A DNA stretch of 64,000 nt from Boswellia sacra (taxonomy: Eukaryota; Streptophyta; Magnoliopsida; Sapindales; Burseraceae): positions 372,001 to 436,000 of the forward strand of contig SNVD02010268.1 of the NCBI GenBank assembly GCA_013180625.2. The letters run 5' to 3'. A program made the position numbers and the translations under genes. This document shows, in pieces, positions 21,917 to 33,103 of this stretch; within the stretch, counting starts at the first letter, position 1; the number at the start of each line of letters is the position of its first letter. The notes under the pieces are model-generated. The model saw nothing but the letters and a program-made list of their open reading frames with translations, was not told where the DNA came from and did not search any database.

Positions 21917-23572
21917 CCCAAGTCGATCTGACGGGTCGACGTACGGGTAATTAAGTTATTCAGGGCTGTAATCTAAATATTAGTGGAAGGCGCAAATGGT
22001 GAGTTTTATCATACACGTAAGTCTAACGTGGCTTGAACCCTAGGTGGTTATCACATAGACGGAGATATAATTGGCAGATGTTGATGTAGACTTTTTATCT
22101 ATATGTATATAAAATTTCTTTTAATTTTTTCACTATCCTTGCCGCTCGTAGTAGAATCCCTAGTGTGTCGATGTAAAGTAAGAATTCAAAGTTGGGAGGC
22201 GATAAGGTAGCCGTAACAAGGAGCAAGTAGCATCTCGGAAGAGGCACGTTTGGAAGGCAACCGTGCGAGGTGTTCCAGACAAACAAAGTAGGAGGTAAAA
22301 TTTCCTTCTCCCTTCTCTACTTAATGAATATTATTCATTGATTACGGCTTTGAGAAGAATAATAACGAAGACTTAGTGCATAGTTTGCTCAACATGCTTT
22401 TCTGAAAAATTATGTAGAAAGATTGGATAATTGGTTCATGAATATGCATGCATGGTCCACAAAGGTAGAATACATGATTGCAGAACACATAGCATATAGG
22501 TTTAAAAGCTTGGAATTTTTTTTATCCATGTGACCACTATGGCAACTTGGTGACGACTAGCTATATAATCCAAAGTGGCTGTTAGTACCTAAAATATACT
22601 TACCCGAGTTTGGAAAAAAAAAACACGTAGCATACAACATATAATATGCCATAAAGTACAAAGTTATAAAATAAAATATAGGAAACAATAAATGCTGTGT
22701 CATGATGAATACTAGGTATAATAAGCATGTGAAGGTTCCATTAAACAGAAAGATATATGCTAAGAGGCTTTGTGTTGACCCACCAGACATAATGACCATA
22801 CAATAAATAAATGAAATAAGAGAGCCAAAATAAAAGTTAAACATATGAGTGCATGGACCCATAAAGCATGCAGAAAGTGGCATGCAAACAAAAGTTAAAC
22901 ATATGAGTGCATGGACCCGTAAAACATGATGGAGGTTATATGCAAAGTGATGGCAAACAAAACTTAATCATTCAGATACGTTAATCACCATATTGGATTT
23001 ATTAACTAATTGAAAATAATGAAGCAGCATGATGAAGAACATGTATCCAAGACTTCAAAACAAATTGAAGGCATATTAAATTTGCTTATACTTTCAAGAA
23101 AGCTTCCTGAAACCTGTCTAAAACAAGTTAAAAATAAATTAGATAAATTCCAATAAGTATAGAGATCTTGTACGTAAGAGATTCCAAACCATGAGCATTT
23201 TTTTTCAAAGCCAGGACAATGAAATGAGCGTGAGACTTTACATGATGAAGCATGTTTGATTAACATATCCAATAAGCAATATGGAATATGCTAGAACGTA
23301 CAGGAGGATCAGATAGTGACACAAAACTAAGAAGCTATTCTAAGTGAATATAAAGCAATTTCCAGTCTCCAAAACACATGAGATGTGCCTAATCACATAT
23401 AAGAAGTTAGTTTCGATAGGAATGCCGTGAGAACATTAAACACAGGTGAAACTATTTGTAATGTAGCGAACCTATTATAGCAAATGGGCATAGCCAAAAC
23501 AGGGTGAAAATTCATGGCTTTGTGCCATTAAAGCGTTGTTTGCATGGACTTGGAAGTATGACTAGATATTGG
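21917..23572 (-). other. 3' untranslated tail of element B
   Basis: 21,917-22,210 matches 19,270-19,566 of element A inverted. Further right the match fades. A direct repeat of about 60 bp (acaaaagttaaacatatgag...) occurs at about 22829 and 22890. The motif ggtagccgtaacaagg at about 22205-22221 looks like small-subunit rRNA but aligns with element A tail, so it is chance. No coding region. Confidence 0.6.
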
Positions 23573-23577
23573 AGACC

Positions 23578-24968
23578 TGACACATCCGAAAAAGGATTGT
23601 CTCCCAAGTATAGGAGCGTCGAAGTAATAAACCCAGTGAGACCAGGGTCGATCCACGAGGAAGGGGATTTTAGCGCTACAAACTACAAAGTAAGCAAATA
23701 TGATATGGATGATTCAAAGAGATGACAAGATAATATCAATAAATATAGGTAAGAACAAATTCGTAAACAATAAATGAGAATCACACAAGAGAAATCAACA
23801 CAATAATAATGAAAGTTAAGGTTAGGGGATCCGCCCTTGATATTTCAAATAAGGATAAACAACCCATTTTAGTTATATGAATTATATTTGTTTCGTTACC
23901 AATATTTATACCACTACTTGTAAATGGGTTCAAGCATCCAATGTGCCAATCACCATATATCTACAACAAATCAAGGTTCCTAACTAGATTCGTGTCGGTA
24001 AGGAAGAACCATACATCATCTAGAAAGGATCCAAGCATTTGATGTGCCAAGGATTGTCGACAATGGATCAAGACCTCCACTTTACGAGTGGTGTCAAGAT
24101 TGATTAGAGAAAATAAATATAAATATATAAACAACACAAGATTATGATTATTAAGCACATATTAAAGGGTTAGAGAATCCTTACTCTCATATTAAGGGTT
24201 TCACCCTTTCACGTTAGCAAGAGAGAAATTAGAAAGACATTATAAGAGAAAGAACACAAATTGCGAGAAAAAGAAAATTCATTAATAACACACAAGAGAG
24301 AATAACAAGAGATACCCAATACAAGATCCCAGCTAAGGCCAAGATGATCCAGCCAAGGCCAAGATGCCCTAATGGATCACAAGGCACCTCTATTTATAGA
24401 TACATTCAGGGGCAAACTTGTCAAATTACAAAGAAATAATTGTCAAATATTAGGTGCACCAACTTTGACAATTGGGGTAATTAGGTGAACCGACTTTGAC
24501 CATCGATTTTGACTTTGAATTTTTGAGAATTTTAATCACATGTCTTCATGAAATCGTAGATATTTCTTTCATATTTCTAGAACATCTTGATTCATACAAT
24601 TTGGATACGTATTCTGAGAGATATGATCAAAATACTGAGGCATGGTCAGGCTGGGTTGAAACTACAGATGGGTTCACTTCAAGCCCATTTTTGGTCCACT
24701 AAGAGCCCGAATTTGATTATGCTTCTGAAATATAATCTTGTAGATAATTTAATCAGCTTTCCAAAACATTAAGATTTGCACCATTCTGATCTATAAATAG
24801 AGAGTTATGCCCATTTTACCGAACCTGTAATAAAACCAAAATTAAGAGGAAGTTAATTCCAAAGATGCAAAGACTACAAATATGCTTAAGTTGGGAAATT
24901 TAATGACACTATTAATGCAATATGATGAACTAAGCTCTTATTAAACATACATATTTAAGTGTTCATCA
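23578..24968 (+). mobile_element. Solo LTR, family C copy 1
   Basis: 1391 bp from TGACACATCCG to ...GTTCATCA, flanked by a perfect 5-bp repeat, agacc, at 23573-23577 and 24969-24973. It contains the 'agtaataaacccagtgag' and 'cgatccacgagg' blocks also found, inverted, in the 35.8-37.35 kb copy. It has TG...CA ends and no internal coding sequence, so it is a solo LTR left by LTR-LTR recombination. It lies in the element B tail. Confidence 0.9.
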
Positions 24969-26316
24969 AGACCAAGTTTGGCAAATTGAAACTTGCAGGT
25001 TGGTAAACTGTAACTATGCATATTCATTGATCATGGTAGCTATTTGAAGTCTTCACTCGTGAGTGAGTGGAGTTGATTTTGGGTGTGGGTGGGAGCATGA
25101 GGGAGACTAGAAACGGGACCAGCAATTAGAGAGGCTACTATATCTACAACAAATCAAGGTTCCTAACTAGATTCATATCGGTAAGGAAGAACCATACGAC
25201 ATCTAGAAAGGATCCAAGCATTTGATGTGCCAAGGATTGTCGACAATGGATCAAGACCTCCACTTTACGAGTGGTGTCAAGATTGATTAGAGAAATAAAT
25301 ATAAATCATATAAACAATACAAGATTATGATTATTAAGCATATATTAAAGGGTTAGAGAATCTTACTCTCATATCAAGGGTTTCACCCTTTCACCTTAGC
25401 AAGAGAGAAATTAGCAAGACATTATAAGAGAAAGAACACAAAATGCAAGAAAAAGGAAATTCATTAATAACATTAAAACACAAGAGAGAAACACAATACA
25501 AGATCCCAGCAAAGGCCAAGATGATCCAGCCAAGGCCAAGATGCCCTAATGGGTCACAAGGCACCTCTATTTATAGATACATTCGGGGCAAACTTGTCAA
25601 ATTACAAAGGAATAGTTGTCAAATGTTAGGTGCACCAACTTTGACAATTAGGGTAATTACATGAACCGACATTGACCACCAATTTTGACATTGAATTATT
25701 GAGAATTTTAATCACATGTCTTCATGAAATCGTAGATATTTCTCTCAGCTTTCTAGAACATCTTGATTCATACAATTTGGATACGTATCTTGAGAGATAT
25801 GGTCAAAATACTAAGGCATGGTCAGATTGGGCTGAAACTATAGATGGGTTCACTTCAAGCCCATTTTTGGTCCACTAAGAGCCCGAATTTGATGATGCTT
25901 CTGAAATATAATCTTGTAGATAATTTAATCAGCTTTCCAAAACATTAAGATTTGCACCATTCTGATCTATAAATAGAGAGTTATGCCCATTTTACCGAAC
26001 CTGTAACAAAACCAAAATTAAGAGGAAGTTAATTCCAAAGATGCAAAGACTACAAATATGCTTAAGTTGAGGAATTTAATGACACTATTAATGCAATATG
26101 ATGAACTAAGCTCTTATTAAACATACATATTTAAGTGTTCATCAAGACCAAGTTTGGCAAATTGAAACTTGCAGGTTGGTAAACTGTAACTATGCATATT
26201 CATTGATCATGGTAGCTATTTGAAGTCTTCACTCGTGAGTGAGTGGAGTTGATTTTGGGTGTGGGTGGGAGCATGAGGGAGACTAGAAACGGGACCAGCA
26301 ATTAGAGAGGCTACTA
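23958..26316 (+). repeat. 1.18-kb direct tandem duplication across a solo LTR edge
   Basis: Unit 1 (23958-25140) and unit 2 (25141-26316) are nearly identical, from tatctacaac to gaggctacta. Each contains about 1 kb of the family C LTR plus 172 bp of element B tail beyond it. The duplication therefore happened after the LTR insertion. It has produced a second, 5'-truncated LTR end at about 25141-26144 that retains the downstream agacc. Units differ by scattered substitutions and a few small indels. Confidence 0.92.
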
Positions 26317-26399
26317 GTATGTGTGCCTCTTCAGCTAGGGGAGTGAGGAAGGGTGAAGGGCGAGCACTGCTCTAGAAGGCAAGAAGAGAGGCAGATTGG

Positions 26400-26605
26400 C
26401 AAGCCACATGTAGAGACGAGCGAGCATGCGAAGGGTGAGCTGTGAAAACACAATGGGCGAGCATGCAAGGAACGAAGGGCAAGCATGCAAAGGGCAAGCG
26501 ACGAGCATGCAAGGAACGAAGGGCGAGCACATAAGGGGCGAAGGGCGAGCATGCGAAGGCCGAGTGGCGAGCATGCAAGGAATGAAGGGCGAGCATGCAC
26601 GTCCA
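26400..26605 (-). repeat. GC-rich minisatellite of the element B tail
   Basis: Units around 'gcgagcatgcaaggaacgaaggg' repeat irregularly. This is the inverted counterpart of 17920-18150 in element A. Open frames on both strands here are repeat artefacts. Confidence 0.7.
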
Positions 26606-27091
26606 CCCACTTACATATTTTAATTCAAAATGCAGGTGTATTTTAGCAGAATTCAAAACCTTGTGTACTAAAAAAAACTCTTCAAGGGTTATATTAAAAC
26701 TTCTAAAAAGTTTCAAAGTTCGCTACGCGTGTAGCATTATTTTTTTTATCAAGGACCAGCTTGATATTTTTGGTCAAGGACTAGCTTGATATTTTTTAGG
26801 GGTGAAAAATAGTTTTTCAAGGGCTATTTTAAAAAGTTTTCAGCGTACTCCCTTGACATTTCCTTTCTCTCATCTCCTCCCTGCTAGCCCTAAGGCAACA
26901 TGATAATTTTGATGATAACAATACACATTGATTCATTGAGATTTACTAACATGTTTATTTATGTGCAAGAGTAATATCATTGAAATAATTGTAAAATCAA
27001 GAAAAGGCTTATTAAAATGAAGTGTTGAAGCTAGGAGAAGACTACATGTTAAAGGCACCAAAGTTTAAGAACAAGGTTTGATTCAAGGAAT

Positions 27092-27850
27092 GTGTCACAT
27101 GAGCAATGTTCAATCAATTGGTCATATATTTCTATACAAATGTCCAAATAATGTGATTCTTGAGCCTTTGGAAAGCTTACTCAATTTATAACATTTCATA
27201 TGTTTCAAAGAAATTTGAATTTCAAGTGTAAGGTTGTCCAAATCATCATGCAATTTGAAAGATAAATGGAAGCAGCTGACATGAGCACCGAATACTCTTT
27301 TGGACATATCTTGAGCGAGAAAAATCAAAATGACTTGATTCTTGTGGCATTAGAAAGAGGACTTAATGAAGCACATTTCATATGTTTTGAAGAAATTCAA
27401 ATTTTAAATGGAAGGCTGACATAATTGACATGGAATTTGATGGACTGACACAGAGAAGAAAAATCAACTCACATAAGCACCGAATGGTGTTTTGGCCATA
27501 TCTTAAGATAAAGATATTGAAATGCTTTGATTCTTAATGTTTTGGAAAGCTTATTCAAATACGAAGATCTTTTATTTTTTGAAGAAATTCCAATTTCAAA
27601 CAGAAAGCTGACATAATACACATGCAAGTCGGTGGACTGACACATAGAAGAAAAATCAAGTCACATGAGCACCGAATGGTGTTTTGGCCATATCTTGAGC
27701 TACAGATATCCAAATGACTTGATTCTTGATGCGTTGGAAAGCTTATTCAAATGTGAAGATCTTTTATGTTTTACAGATTTTCAAATTTCAAACGAAACAT
27801 TGACAAAAATGGCAGACAAGATTACGGTTTTTATGGTGGGCAGAAAATTT
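27092..27850 (+). repeat. 192-bp tandem repeat inside solo LTR D
   Basis: The block 'gagcaccgaat...ttttggccatatctt...gcttattcaaat...gaagaaattc' starts at 27283, 27475 and 27667, an exact 192-bp step. A more diverged copy begins about 27101. Such repeats upstream of the LTR TATA box are candidates for enhancer units. Confidence 0.88.
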
Positions 27851-28126
27851 GGAGATGGTGTCTTCACTTGATTAAGTTCATCTCATTTGCCTATAAAAGG
27901 AGCCCTTCTCCCATGCATTCAGAAAGACAAGAAGAAAGAGAAGCATTTTATCAAGCAAAAAGCAAGAGAAATATCAAGTCTAGAGAGCTTTTATATTCTT
28001 TATCTACTCTTTGAAGAGAGTTATACTTTTGTTGTAAAAATTATCTTTGTTCTTGTATTGTGGTGAGAGTGAGATATTATTGTAAAGGATAATAGTTATC
28101 CTTGAGAGAACTCTTGTTGTGTGTTA

Positions 28127-28348
28127 GCAAGAGTTGAAGGAAGTTGCCTTGGTGAGGTTGTTCATCAAGAAGAACTCTTGGTGTGGTGTTATCAAGGGTT
28201 GAAGGAAGTTGCCTTGGTGAGGTTGTTCATCAAGAAGAACTCTTGGTGTGGTGTTATCAAGGTTGAAGGAAGTTGCCTTGGTGAGGTTGTTCATCAAGAA
28301 GAACTCTTGGTGTGGTGTTATCAAGAGTTGAAGAAAAAGTCTTGGTGA
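28127..28348 (+). repeat. 65-bp tandem repeat downstream of the LTR D TATA box
   Basis: The block 'aagttgccttggtgaggttgttcatcaagaagaactcttggtgtgg' starts at 28141, 28206 and 28270, with a degenerate fourth copy from about 28326. Both strands are open through it, which is a periodicity artefact. Confidence 0.9.
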
Positions 28349-28734
28349 GGTTGTTCATCAAGCAAGTTGTAAAGATTTCTACAACTTAGTGGAAAGCTTA
28401 GCTCGTGGAGCTAGGAGCCCGTGGACGTAGGCAAGGTTTGCCGAACCACGTAAATCGAGTTTGCACTCTCTCTATCCCTATCTCTTTATATTTACTTGCA
28501 CTTGTGATTGTTCTTTATTGCCATTCTCTTGATTGCATTCTATTTTCATCTTCTTCACCTTTATTCTCAAAGAAAGAGTAAACTAATTTTGATCTTTCAA
28601 GAAAAGTTTTCTAAATCCGTTTTGATAAATAAAAACCCAATTCACCCCCCCTCTTGGGTTGCCATACCTGGGTCAACACTCCCTTCTTTAGTAGACTTGG
28701 TTTAATGACTAACGACTCCTTTTTTATTGTGCAG

Positions 28735-30880
28735 ATGGCTAGAATTAAAACTGTTATAGTGCTACAAGGGGAACCAAGTCATCAAACCCAGTCGACAAGG
28801 AGCAAGGATCCTACGACTAACCGTAGGGAGGTTAACGAGTTTTATCAAAACTTTTTTGGTCAAGATCGTGAGCTAGGGCATAATTCTGTCAATCACATTG
28901 TAGTAGATGTTGAGGGGGAGAGTGACTAGTCATCCTCTACTATCTCAGATAGTGATCCTGAAGTTGAACATTGGTGGGAGGTTGACCATATTGATAATCA
29001 ACTACAGGGTGACCGATTAAAGATATACAGAGCCCATTTCCTTATCCCAGATTCAGTCACCCTATTTCTTCGAAGAAAAGGTGATCGATGGAGCAAGCCA
29101 CCACGAGGTGTCATTGGATTAAGCTTGAAATTACTAAGAGCTGGTCTCCGGGTGCCTTTTGATAATTACGTTTGATGGATGCTCGATGCTATGGGCATTG
29201 CCCCTACTCAATCATCGGCCAATGGATAGAGACTTCTGATAGCATTTCAAAGTTTGTTCAGAAGTGCAGGTCTGGGTGATTCTACCACCAACCATGTTAA
29301 GTATATTTTTTCCATTCACCCACCAAATGGAAGAAGACAGGTTATTACTACATATCCCAATGAGGGAAGACGGATGACCCTAACCACCTCTTTGGCATTC
29401 CTTCCTACGTGAAAGAATAGAAATTTAAACAATTTTGGTGTGTTGGCAGTTGGAAGTACCAAAAGGGTGCCTCTCCAAAGGGCGAGCAGTTGAGGATTAG
29501 GAGGCGTTTTGGATTTTATGGTACCTCATTATAACGATACCATCTCTATTTTCATTATGAAAATTCTAATCAACGGACTCTTTTTTTTAAGCTCCTTGGA
29601 CCAAATGCCCGATTTTATCTCAAAAAGAAAAAAGCGACTTGCAAGAGGTACTCAAGTTACCCATTAATTCAAAGAACATAAATGATTTCATTGATCGGGA
29701 GCAACTGATCCGCCTTGGCTTGTCACCTCCAATGCCCTAGAAGGTAACCTTGATGATTGCTTTATGATATTACTTCATTTAATTTAGCATATGTTTGATT
29801 ACCAATCTTATCTTTGTGCAAGCCTATTTCCTTTACATCCTAACAAGAAGCAGTTAGCCCAGCTTAAAAGCCAAGATGCCTCTTAGACTCTTTGCAAATG
29901 ACAGGCTTGGTCTTTCCAAGAAGAAGCTGAGTGGAAGTCCTCTAACTCTTGGACCTTTAAAGAGGAAAGTCAATGATTGTAAGAAAAATCATATAGAGAA
30001 GTTTGTGCCTGATAAGTCTGTCTCCATTCAGCTTATGGTCGAAGCAACGGTCTCAAAGTCCACTGGAAGCAAGTTGCCCCCAACCTTTCAGCTACCTAGG
30101 CGTTCTACCTTTGATAGTGTAGGTTTTCAAAGTGGCTCGACATGCGGAGACTACCTTTATGAATTGTCTCAAAGTGCTATACGTTTCATACCCACTAATG
30201 TCTTTTCTGAGAGTGTAAAACTTACATATTTTGATGCAATCACTGTCGGGATTGGTATCATACTTCAGGTTGGGTTCCACTAACGTTTTTTTAAACCTTT
30301 TAAAAGACATGCCTCATATGTTTTCCTTTCTATATCTTTCTTTTTGTAAGCGACAGGACCCCTGACTCAAGGAGAGTCTACTAACACCAATCTTTTAAAG
30401 GAGGTCAATCATCTTACTTCTGAAGTTTCTGATTGGAAAGGGAAGCATCAAGTATGTCTTGACAATTTAAGTAAAACAGAGAGAAAGATGGGAGAGATGA
30501 AAGAACAGATGGGCAAAATGAAAGCAGACTTGTCTAAAGCTAAGAAGGAGGTAGCTGCCCAGCATAAAAAGGCAAATGATCGCAGTCAAGAACTTCGGGA
30601 GAGGACTGTTACTAAGCAATATAGAAGTGAGAAGGCAATTACTCACTTCTATAGGGGCCGTATTTACCAGTAAGCTATAGAACATTCTTATATTGATGGG
30701 GTCAATGGTGTGCGTAAATGGTTCCATGATTGCTACCTAGAGATTGATCAGTCTCCTATAGCTAAAGAGTTAAACTTGGTGGCATAGTGTATCCCAACAA
30801 CAAACTCTGATCCTAAACAATTCCACCAATTCATACTAAAAGATGAGGATTATGAGTCAACATTAGATACAGCAGCCTAG
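28735..30880 (+). pseudogene. Antisense four-exon gene of Tat element B (Transposase_28-like plus coiled coil)
   Basis: Counterpart of the gene in element A and opposite to element B pol. Proposed exons: 28735-29520, 29592-29743, 29823-30268 and 30350-30880. Exons 2, 3 and 4 are 152, 446 and 531 nt, identical to element A; exon 1 differs by one base. Exon 1 starts MARIKTVIVLQGEPSHQ and has several stops (first at about 28927). Exon 3 is open through MPLRLFANDRLG...GIGIILQ. Exon 4 has the coiled-coil stretch (RKMGEMKEQMGKMKADL) with a TAA at 30671-30673. Acceptors before exons 2 and 4 now read AAG where element A has CAG and TAG. It is decayed. The role is unknown; regulators or accessory replication proteins are possible. 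Confidence 0.7.
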
Positions 30881-31593
30881 GAAGCCAAGCAAGGAGACTC
30901 TACCTTATCATCTTCAGATGAAGAGGGAGATGATGAGGCCATTTCTTAGAAGTAGTCGGAGTTCTTTCAACTAGGTAGATGTTTATTTATATGGAATAAT
31001 AATATTAAGGTGGTTTTTTGAGCCATGACTTTATCTTTCATTGTTTTTGTTTTTAGTTTAATACCATAGGTGATGATTTGTCCTTACTTGGACTATATGG
31101 GTGGCAATCTTCTGTCAATTTTGAAATAATAAGAACTCTTAAAACTTTTTCTAGTGTTGTGCTCTTTTGCTCCTTTCATCTTCTGTGCATGCTTTTAACT
31201 TGTTCATAAATGAGCTTTAAAGACGAACAAATTGTAATAAGATCAATCGAATACTTTATTGATAATCTCTTTATGTACGTATGGGTCTCCCTATAGGAGT
31301 TATTACACATGCATAAGTCCCTAAAGGGAGTTATTACATATATAAAGAGATTATGGATAATACTTTTTTAAGTGCTCAACATTCCATGGATGATGAAGTA
31401 ACCTCCCATCCATGGTGACTAGTCTATAGGTGCCTAGTCGGATGACTGCTTTAACTTGATAAGGACCCTCCCAGTTAGGCCCCAATGCTCCATCAGTGGG
31501 ATCTCGAGTGTTTTATAGTACTTGCCTCAAAACAAGATCTCCCTCTTGGAAAAATCAGCGCTTAACCTTAGAGTTAAAATGTCGAGCAACCCT
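30881..31593. other. Spacer between the antisense gene and pol of element B
   Basis: Convergent ends: the antisense gene stops at 30880 (plus) and integrase at about 31594 (minus). 30,881-31,250 matches the start of element A (14,691-15,060 inverted), so element A breaks off just before pol. No gene is seen. Confidence 0.55.
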
Positions 31594-32430
31594 TTATTGG
31601 TAAGCAGCAACTCTTATACTGGTGAGATCTCTTTCCTCCTCAAGAAGATCCAAGTTGAGTTGAAGGGCTTCATGATTAAGTTCTTTACTATATCCCTCAG
31701 TACGAGGTGATGGAAGACCAATCTCAACAGGAACGACTGCTTCTGAGCCAAATGCCAAAGAGTATAGGGTTGCCCTTGTTACTGTGTGGGTAGTGGCTCG
31801 ATATGCCCAAAGTACTTGTGGAAGTTCCTCTAACCATGCATCTTTCCTAACATCTAATTTAGTATTGAGGAGGTGTTTAATAGTTTTATTAATAGCCTCA
31901 ACTTGACCGTTTGCCTGAGGGTGAGCTGGAGAGGAAAAGCATAAAGAGATGTTCAACTCCTTACAGAAGTTTCTAAAGTTTGAGTTATCGAATTGCTTAA
32001 CATTGTCTGTAATGATGGTGTGAGGGATACCAAACCTATAGACAATTGTTCTCTTTACAAAGTCTGTGGTCTTCTTTTCAGTAATTGATGCGAGGGGTTC
32101 AGCTTTCGCCCACTTAGTGAAATAATCAATAGCAACAATAGCATATTTAACCTGTCTTTTACCCATTGGGAGAGGTCCAATAAGGTCTAGTCTCCATTGG
32201 GGGAATGGCCATGGGGCCACCATCGACTTCATGTTCTCAGGAGCTTTCCTTGGAATATTGGCACATTTTTGGCACTTATCGCACTTAGCTGAAAATGCCT
32301 TAGCATCCTTTTTCATGGTCGGCCAGTATATCCTTGCTTGATATATTTATAAGCTAGAGATCGACCATCAAAATGGTTACCACATATTCCTTCGTGGATT
32401 TCTTTAAGGACATAATTAGCTTCTCCTAGG
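31594..32430 (-). pseudogene. Gypsy (Tat) integrase
   Basis: A frame of 240 codons (32316-31594) begins in the zinc-binding domain (CDKCQKCANIP). The HH half (HEGICGNHFDGR...YWPTM) is just upstream near 32,330-32,420 in another frame, so a frameshift lies between. Catalytic residues are visible: WRLDLIGPLP (D), IITDNVKQF (D) and ANGQVEAINKTI (E). In the middle block the usual DNGTQF reads DNVKQF, a change next to the catalytic Asp. The end includes LPQVLWAYRATTH. It would insert the DNA copy into chromosomes. Confidence 0.9.
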
Positions 32431-32497
32431 TGAAGACATTTCAAAAGAGGAAGGCTGAACCCTCTTTTGTAGAGAACTCTATTAACCATGGTGTACC

Positions 32498-33103
32498 TTA
32501 TGCTCTCCCACTTACCCTGATTGCCTCATTTTGGTCAGCTGGGAGTTCTCCTGTATCCAGGAATTTAATGATAGGGTCCATCCAACACAGGCTATCATTT
32601 ATAACCATTGTTCTTTCTGGTGAAAGTTCATACTTTGATATACTGGAAAACTCTAGGATGACCATGTGAGAGACAATTGATAGAAGGGGGTTTACCCCAG
32701 AGGCAATTCTTGCTAAACTATGAGCCTTTGCATTCTCTAACCTTGAGGCTTTTATGATGTCAAAACCTTTAAAACTGCGAAGAAATAAGTTAACTCTATC
32801 TAAGTAAGCCATCATAGTGGAGCCTTTTGCTTTATATTCTCTGTGGATCTAGTTAACCACTAATTGGGAATCGCTATGAATGGCAATCTCATCAACTCTA
32901 AGAGAAACTGCTAATCTAAGTCCTCCAAGGAGAGCTTCATATTTTGCAACATTATTGGTAGCTTTAAAATTAAAATGTAGAGCCACAACAACTTTTACCC
33001 CATCTAGGGTTGACAAAATCAAGCCAGCGTCGCTATCAATCTTATTAGATGACCCATCAACGAACAAGACCCATGCCTTCGATAGATCCATTTCTGTTGG
33101 CAT
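32498..33103 (-). pseudogene. Second, archaeal-type RNase H of the Tat element
   Basis: 33103-32849 encodes WVLFVDGSSN (first Asp), ATNNVAKYEALLGGLRLA (Glu-containing block) and IHSDSQLVVN (Asp). 32815-32498 continues with YLDRVNLFLRSFKGFDI. This extra RNase H between the retroviral-type RNase H and integrase is characteristic of Tat-lineage Gypsy elements. A stop at about 32,847 splits the two pieces (VVN stop IHREYK). Confidence 0.85.

Larger units (their letters stand above)
26882..28678 (+). mobile_element. Solo LTR, family D (1.8 kb)
   Basis: It runs from TGCTAGCCCTAAG to ...GGGTCAACA, with a perfect 5-bp duplication, ctccc, at 26877-26881 and 28679-28683. The interrupted sequence is continuous in element A (revcomp of about 17270-17300), which confirms both edges. 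The end 'caattcacccccc...gggttgcca' is typical of large plant LTRs. It holds two tandem arrays and no internal coding region. A 36-codon AG-rich leader-like stretch near 27,910-27,980 follows a TATA-like tataaaagg at 27,893, a plausible LTR promoter. Confidence 0.9.

Noticed and set aside
22195..22225. Small-subunit rRNA-like motif ggtagccgtaacaagg
   Set aside because: The flanks align with the Tat element A tail (about 19,265-19,300 inverted) and no other rRNA sequence surrounds it; a chance match.
24969..25140. Reading 23578-26144 as one full LTR retrotransposon with two LTRs
   Set aside because: The second 'LTR' lacks its start, and the agacc duplication fits a solo LTR at 23578-24968; the rest is a tandem duplication including element B tail.
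26331..26623. Cys/Leu-rich open frames on both strands
   Set aside because: Inverted counterpart of the same minisatellite in element B.
28121..28348. 75-codon plus and 66-codon minus frames
   Set aside because: 65-bp tandem repeat in a solo LTR; both strands open by periodicity.
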